Below are positions 6,461 through 10,000 of a stretch of 10,000 nucleotides of DNA, piece by piece. How positions within the stretch are numbered: position 1 is the stretch's first letter; the number at the start of each line of letters is the position of its first letter. Origin of the DNA: Desulfarculus sp. GTDB lineage: Bacteria > Desulfobacterota > Desulfarculia > Desulfarculales > Desulfarculaceae. The stretch spans positions 1 through 10,000 of the forward strand of contig JAIWNN010000042.1 in assembly GCA_020216805.1 (NCBI GenBank). The letters are read 5' to 3'. The notes under the pieces were generated by a model. The model did no database searches. It was not told where the DNA came from and saw nothing but the letters and a program-made list of their open reading frames with translations. A program made the translations under genes and the position numbers.

Positions 6461-7611
6461 GTCTTCGCTTCCCGCATGAGCCGCAGAGCCAGTTCCGCCG
6501 CCCGGCGGCCGCCGCCCGGTCCGCCCAGGCGCTGGCGCACCTCGGCCAAGCCCTGGATCATGGCTTGGCGGGCGGTTTCGTTATCCAGCAACTCCAGTGC
6601 CTTGTCCGCCAGGTTCCGGGGGGTGGCCTGGTCCTGCAAAAGCTCCGGAATGACCTCACGCCCGGCCACCAGATTGGGCATGGCCACGTGGCTGACCTTG
6701 ATCAGGCGCTTGGCCAGGGCGTAGTTGAAGGCTCCGGTCTTGTATACCACCACCATGGGGGCCTCGGCCAGGGCCGCCTGCAGAGTGGCGGTGCCGGAAC
6801 AGATCAGCAACAGGCGCGCTTGGGCCATGACCTGGGCCGCGCGACCGGGCAGGACGGTCAGGCCGTTGAGGGCGTGGGCCTCCAGGTGGGGGTCCAAGAG
6901 CGTCCGGTCCAGGCCCGGGGCCACCGGCAGCACGAAATGGCAGCGCGGCCGTTCTTGGCGGATCAGGGCCGCCGCCTCCAGGAGCAGGGGCATCAGCCGG
7001 CTGATCTCGCTCTGGCGGCTGCCGGGCAGCAGGCCGATCAGCTCCGCGTCCGCCGGCACCGGCAAAAGATCGCCCGCCCGGGCCAGGAACTCCTCCTCCT
7101 CGTCCAGGAGGGGATGGCCCACGAAGGTCACCGGCAGCTCGGGCGCGGCCTGGGCGTAGAAATCTTTCTCGAAGGGAAAGACCACCGCCAGATGGTCCAC
7201 CAGCCTGGCCAGGGTCTGGGCCCGCTTGGGTCGCCAGGCCCAGACCTGGGGGCTGATGTAGTACAGCACCTTGAGCCCCAGGGCCTTGGCCGCCTTGGCC
7301 ACCCGGAAGTTGAAGTCCGGGAAGTCCACCAGGATCACCAGGTCCGGCCGGGTGGCCTTGAGATGGGTCTTCAATCCTTGCAGGGCATGCCAGATGACCT
7401 TGAGCTTGCCCAGGACCTCGGAGAAGCCCACCAGGGCCAGGTCTTCGGCGCGATACAGCAGCTCGGCCCCGGCCCGATCCAGGGCCGGCCCGCCGATGCC
7501 GCTGACCATGAGCCCCGGCTCCAGCGCGGCCAGTTCGCGGATCAGGCGCGCGGCGTGCTGGTCGCCGCTGGCCTCGCCGGCGACGATCACCACCCGGCGG
7601 GGGCTGGCCAT
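6457..7611 (-). CDS. lpxB: Lipid-A-disaccharide synthase LpxB
   Basis: A 384-residue GT19 enzyme (E. coli LpxB is 382) that condenses UDP-2,3-diacylglucosamine with lipid X to form the beta-1,6 lipid A disaccharide at the cytoplasmic face of the inner membrane. Family motifs are present in order: VAGEASGDQHAA (about 10-21), GIGGP (38-42), VGFSEVLGKLK (61-71), ILVDFPDFNFRVAK (93-106), YYISPQVWAWRPKR (117-130), VTFVGHPLLD (161-170), IGLLPGSRQSEI (192-203), ICSGTATLQAAL (270-281) and MPNLVAGREVIPELLQ (311-326). No key motif is missing. The ATG at 7611 is chosen over one at 7638 because it has GGAGG six bases upstream and sits one base after the oxidoreductase stop. It shares a TTGA overlap with msbA downstream. 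Confidence 0.97.
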   Translation of the reverse strand: MASPRRVVIVAGEASGDQHAARLIRELAALEPGLMVSGIGGPALDRAGAELLYRAEDLALVGFSEVLGKLKVIWHALQGLKTHLKATRPDLVILVDFPDFNFRVAKAAKALGLKVLYYISPQVWAWRPKRAQTLARLVDHLAVVFPFEKDFYAQAAPELPVTFVGHPLLDEEEEFLARAGDLLPVPADAELIGLLPGSRQSEISRLMPLLLEAAALIRQERPRCHFVLPVAPGLDRTLLDPHLEAHALNGLTVLPGRAAQVMAQARLLLICSGTATLQAALAEAPMVVVYKTGAFNYALAKRLIKVSHVAMPNLVAGREVIPELLQDQATPRNLADKALELLDNETARQAMIQGLAEVRQRLGGPGGGRRAAELALRLMREAKT

Positions 7612-7612
7612 G

Positions 7613-8620
7613 CTAGCCCTCCCCGGGCAGGCGGGCATCCACCCAGCGGGGGGACTGGGCCAGAACCGGCTCCAGCTTGCACTGACCCGCCAGCACGCAG
7701 CCCTGCACCGCCAGGGCCGCGGCTAGGGCCCGGCGTCCATCGCGGCCCGAGACCCGGGGCGTGCGGCGGGTGCGCACCGAATCCACGAAGGCCTTCAACT
7801 CTTCCTCGAGGGGATCGGTCTTGGCGAAGCGGGGGCGGTCGGCGGTGACCTTGGGCAGCGATCCCGGCCGGTACTCCACCCCGCTGACCACCAGTAGCTT
7901 GCGCTTTTTGAAATCCAGCGAGAGATAGGCGTCGGGCTGGAAGACGCGCATCTTGCGCTCGTCCTTGAGGGCCAGGCGGCTGGCGGTGAGGTTGGCCACG
8001 CAGCCGCCGGGAAACTCCACCCGGGCGTTGACGATGTCGGCGTGGCGGCCCAGCACCGGCACCCCCACCGCCCGGATCTCGGCCGGCTCCTCGCCCACTA
8101 GTGCCAGGATGATGTCCAGGTCGTGGATCATGAGATCCAGGGCCACGTCCACGTCGGTGGCCCGGGCCTTGAATGGCGCGATGCGGTTGACCTCGATGAA
8201 CATCGGACGCTTGACCCGGCGCACCATCTCCTCCACCGGGGGATTGAAGCGCTCCAGATGGCCCACCTGCAGGATGCGTCCGCCCGCCTCGGCCAGCTCC
8301 ACCAGGCGGTCGGCCTCCTCCAGGGTGGCGGTCAGGGGCTTCTCGCAGAGCACGTCCTTGCCCGCGGCCAGGAACTCCGCGGCCACCGCGAAGTGCTGCA
8401 CCGTGGGGGTAACCACGGTCACCGCCTCCACCAGGTCGATCACCTGGCGATAATCGGTGAAGGCGGCCACCCCCAGGTCGTGGCCGATCTCTCGGGCCCG
8501 GTCCGGATCGGCGTCCACCACCGCCACCAACTCGGCGGTCTTCATCCTCTTGAGCTTCTCGGCGTGGAAACGCCCCAGGTAGCCCACGCCGACCACCGCG
8601 ATCTTGACCGGGGCCTGCAT
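7613..8620 (-). CDS. Gfo/Idh/MocA-family oxidoreductase, possible UDP-GlcNAc 3-dehydrogenase (GnnA-like)
   Basis: A 335-residue NAD(P)-dependent oxidoreductase. The Rossmann half begins VKIAVVGVGYLGRFHAEK (glycine motif GVGYLG 11-16), followed by the family EKP motif (CEKPLTA, 93-95), and the catalytic-side motif DLMIHDLDI with H166. The remainder is the alpha/beta Gfo/Idh C-terminal domain, full length for the family. Known: in Acidithiobacillus ferrooxidans the related GnnA, also encoded between lpxA and lpxB, oxidises the 3-hydroxyl of UDP-GlcNAc so that the aminotransferase GnnB can make the 3-amino sugar used for amide-linked lipid A. Gene position here suggests the same, but no gnnB is in this window, so the substrate is inferred. 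The start is ATGATG: 8620 is preferred because GAGG lies seven bases upstream; 8623 (ATGA overlap with lpxI) would add one residue. Confidence 0.85.
   Translation of the reverse strand: MQAPVKIAVVGVGYLGRFHAEKLKRMKTAELVAVVDADPDRAREIGHDLGVAAFTDYRQVIDLVEAVTVVTPTVQHFAVAAEFLAAGKDVLCEKPLTATLEEADRLVELAEAGGRILQVGHLERFNPPVEEMVRRVKRPMFIEVNRIAPFKARATDVDVALDLMIHDLDIILALVGEEPAEIRAVGVPVLGRHADIVNARVEFPGGCVANLTASRLALKDERKMRVFQPDAYLSLDFKKRKLLVVSGVEYRPGSLPKVTADRPRFAKTDPLEEELKAFVDSVRTRRTPRVSGRDGRRALAAALAVQGCVLAGQCKLEPVLAQSPRWVDARLPGEG
7618..7622 (-). promoter_or_regulatory. Ribosome binding site that decides the lpxB start
   Basis: The minus strand reads GGAGG with six bases before the ATG at 7611, within a longer GGGGAGGG run. 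The alternative upstream ATG at 7638 has no comparable site. It lies inside the last codons of the oxidoreductase gene. Confidence 0.7.
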
Positions 8621-9444
8621 CATCGCTCCTCGCCGCCGGCCCAAGCCAGCAGACAGATGCCGGCCGTGTCGGCCCGGCGGATCATCTCCTCGCGATCAAA
8701 GACCAGGGTGCTTCCGGCCTCGATCACTAGGCAAGTGGCCCGGACCTCGGTCATGGTGGCGATCGTCTCCGCCCCCACCGCCGGCAGGTCGAAACGCCGG
8801 TCCTGGCCCGGCTTGCAACGCTTGACCACCACCGCCCCCGGTCCGGCCAACTCCCCGCCCCGGCGAATGCAGGCGTCGGTGCCCTCCATGGCCTCCACCG
8901 CCACCACCGCCCGGCCCCGGATCACCAGGGCCTGGCCGATGTCCAGCTTGCCCAACTCGTGGGCCAGGCGCCAGCCCAACTCGGCGTCGGCCCGCTCCTC
9001 CGGGCTGGGCCCACGTTTAGTATAAGTTCCGGCGGTGGCCAGGAGCTCGGGAAGTAATTCATGGCTGGGCAGGATGACGATGCCCTCCCCGGCCAGGACC
9101 TTGGCCAGGGTGCGCAGGATGCCATCGTCGGCCAGGTGGCGCAGCTTGCCGATCAGGGTCAGGGCCTTGAGGTCCGGGCGCACGTCACCGAACATGCGGG
9201 GCTTGGTCACCCCTCCGCACATGGCGGCCCGGGTGACGCCCTGGCTGCGGAAGACCTTGATGAGCTTGCCCAGTTGGCCCAGGTGAATCCAGGTCAGGCT
9301 GTCCACCTCGGCCTCCAGGACGGGCAGGGTCTCGCCGACGATGCCCACCGCCACCACCGCCAGGCCCCGGGCGCGGGCCGCCCGGGCGAACAGGATGGGG
9401 AACTGCCCCTTGCCCGCGATGAGACCGATGCGTTCCTGGTGCAT
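8620..9444 (-). CDS. lpxI: UDP-2,3-diacylglucosamine pyrophosphatase LpxI
   Basis: A 274-residue cytoplasmic enzyme that hydrolyses UDP-2,3-diacylglucosamine to lipid X and UMP, replacing the unrelated LpxH of many Gammaproteobacteria. Seen: the N-terminal RIGLIAGKGQFPILFARAAR (5-24), LGQLGKLIKVFRSQGV (55-70), CGGVTKP (76-82), a central LADDGILRTLAKVLAGEG (104-121), the C-terminal catalytic half with VEAMEGTDACIRRGGELAG (183-201), VVKRCKPGQDRRFDLPAVG (206-224) and ADTAGICLLAW (258-268). D219 in FDLPAVG probably corresponds to the metal-site aspartate described for Caulobacter LpxI; that assignment is from memory. Length fits the family. The ATG at 9444 follows the lpxA stop by 20 bases with only a weak Shine-Dalgarno; upstream in-frame sequence is inside lpxA. 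The stop overlaps the next start. A patch of A/T-ending codons lies at residues 128-144. Confidence 0.95.
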   Translation of the reverse strand: MHQERIGLIAGKGQFPILFARAARARGLAVVAVGIVGETLPVLEAEVDSLTWIHLGQLGKLIKVFRSQGVTRAAMCGGVTKPRMFGDVRPDLKALTLIGKLRHLADDGILRTLAKVLAGEGIVILPSHELLPELLATAGTYTKRGPSPEERADAELGWRLAHELGKLDIGQALVIRGRAVVAVEAMEGTDACIRRGGELAGPGAVVVKRCKPGQDRRFDLPAVGAETIATMTEVRATCLVIEAGSTLVFDREEMIRRADTAGICLLAWAGGEER

Positions 9445-9464
9445 GGCTGCCCGACGCGTTGCCG

Positions 9465-10000
9465 CTAGCGGGCCACTCCCCGCTCGGAGGCGCGGATGAA
9501 ACTGACGAAGTGGCGCACCTCCGGCAGGTCGGGCACCTCGGCCTCCACCTGGGCCAGGGCCTTGGCGATGGGGGTGCGGGTCCGGAACACGATGGCGTAG
9601 GCTTTTTTGAGCGCGGCCAGGGTTTCCTCGCTGAAGCCGGCGCGCTTGAGACCGACGGTGTTGAGGCCGTGGGTTTTGGCCCGATTGCCCTCGCAAAGAC
9701 AGAAGGGGGGCAGGTCCTGGGCCACGCCGCTGGTGCCGCCTACGAAGCAATAGCGACCAATGCGGGTGAACTGGTGAACCGCCACCAAGCCACCCACGCC
9801 CACGTGATCCTCGATGATCACGTGTCCGGCCAGGGCCACCCCGTTGGCCATCACCACGTGATCGCCGATCTGGCAGTCGTGGGCCACGTGGCTGTAAGCC
9901 ATGAACATGCAGTTGTTCCCGATCCGGGTGACCCCGCCGCCGTGACGGGTGCCGCGGTTCAGGGTGGCGAATTCGCGGACGCGCACGTTCTCGCCGATGA
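9465..10000 (-). CDS. lpxA: UDP-N-acetylglucosamine O-acyltransferase LpxA, 5' end beyond window
   Basis: The C-terminal 177 residues of LpxA, the first enzyme of lipid A synthesis, which moves a 3-hydroxyacyl chain from ACP to UDP-GlcNAc. About 85 N-terminal residues are outside the window by comparison with E. coli LpxA. Seen: hexapeptide-repeat (left-handed beta-helix) sequence, RGTRHGGGVTRIG, the catalytic SHVAHDC (matching E. coli H122 and H125), LAGHV (H144), AVHQF (H160-Q161), VGGTSGVAQDLPPF, the GNRAKTHGLNTVGLKRAGF segment and the C-terminal helical domain ending in RASERGVAR. Whether it prefers UDP-GlcNAc or the 3-amino sugar that a GnnA-type enzyme would help to make cannot be told from this part. 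The gene begins the visible run of the operon; lpxD and fabZ, its common upstream partners, would be beyond the edge. Confidence 0.96.
   Translation of the reverse strand, partial: IGENVRVREFATLNRGTRHGGGVTRIGNNCMFMAYSHVAHDCQIGDHVVMANGVALAGHVIIEDHVGVGGLVAVHQFTRIGRYCFVGGTSGVAQDLPPFCLCEGNRAKTHGLNTVGLKRAGFSEETLAALKKAYAIVFRTRTPIAKALAQVEAEVPDLPEVRHFVSFIRASERGVAR

Noticed and set aside
4634..6724. Plus-strand open frame of 696 codons opposite msbA and the end of lpxB
   Set aside because: The translation is rich in Gln, His, Asp, Ala and Gly with no recognisable motif, as expected for the antisense of a GC-rich gene, and msbA on the other strand has every ABC motif.
7612..7638. Upstream ATG for lpxB at 7638
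   Set aside because: It lacks a good Shine-Dalgarno and would overlap the oxidoreductase by 26 bases, while ATG 7611 has GGAGG at ideal spacing.
6565..7848. Plus-strand open frame of 427 codons opposite lpxB and the oxidoreductase
   Set aside because: Same antisense composition; lpxB on the minus strand is unmistakable.
4681..9469. The hexamer GCTAGC at 4681, 7612 and 9464, each covering a TAG stop codon
   Set aside because: It looks like a shared junction motif, but a last codon ending in GC, a TAG stop and a following C will often produce it by chance in GC-rich DNA.
9445..9750. In-frame extension of lpxI into lpxA
   Set aside because: The sequence is Arg/Pro-rich and overlaps the conserved LpxA C-terminus; LpxI proteins begin close to the IGLIAG motif.

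Overview
This window is a compact run of minus-strand genes from a Gram-negative bacterium. It carries much of a lipid A (endotoxin core) operon and then runs into genes for modifying lipid A at the periplasmic face of the inner membrane. The DNA is very GC-rich (roughly two thirds by eye). The UDP-diacylglucosamine hydrolysis step is encoded by lpxI rather than lpxH. The order lpxA-lpxI-Gfo/Idh oxidoreductase-lpxB-msbA is one I associate with Desulfobacterota (former Deltaproteobacteria). That placement is an inference, not proven by the sequence.

Layout in transcription order, from high to low coordinates: 3' part of lpxA (10000-9465, 5' end outside the window); lpxI (9444-8620); a Gfo/Idh/MocA oxidoreductase resembling GnnA (8620-7613); lpxB (7611-6457); msbA (6460-4682); a PAP2 lipid phosphatase (4689-4075); two consecutive ArnT/PMT-type membrane glycosyltransferases (4078-2180 and 2183-408); an 82-bp AT-richer gap; and the 5' part of an ArnC-type polyprenyl-phosphate glycosyltransferase (325-1, running off the window). 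From lpxI to the second ArnT-like gene every junction overlaps or is separated by one base, mostly ATGA/TTGA-type stop-start overlaps. This argues for one translationally coupled operon. The only real intergenic space is 326-407, where a weak promoter can be proposed.

How the genes fit together: LpxA acylates UDP-GlcNAc (or a 3-amino analogue), LpxI releases lipid X from UDP-diacylglucosamine, and LpxB joins lipid X to UDP-diacylglucosamine to make the disaccharide. MsbA flips the finished lipid A core. The PAP2 enzyme could then remove a phosphate from a lipid. The ArnC-like enzyme would load a sugar on undecaprenyl phosphate, and the ArnT-like enzymes would transfer it to lipid A in the periplasm. 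The sugar, the acceptor position and the division of labour between the two ArnT-like proteins cannot be read from this window. No arnA/arnB-type sugar synthesis genes, no gnnB aminotransferase and no lpxK/waaA are visible here.

I found no mobile element, CRISPR array, RNA gene or clear terminator. Most of the window is ordinary, well-recognised lipid A machinery. The points worth a second look are the GnnA-like gene without its usual aminotransferase partner, the PAP2/double-ArnT/ArnC module attached to the lpx operon, a short internal duplication in the second ArnT-like gene, and a patch of A/T-ending codons inside lpxI.
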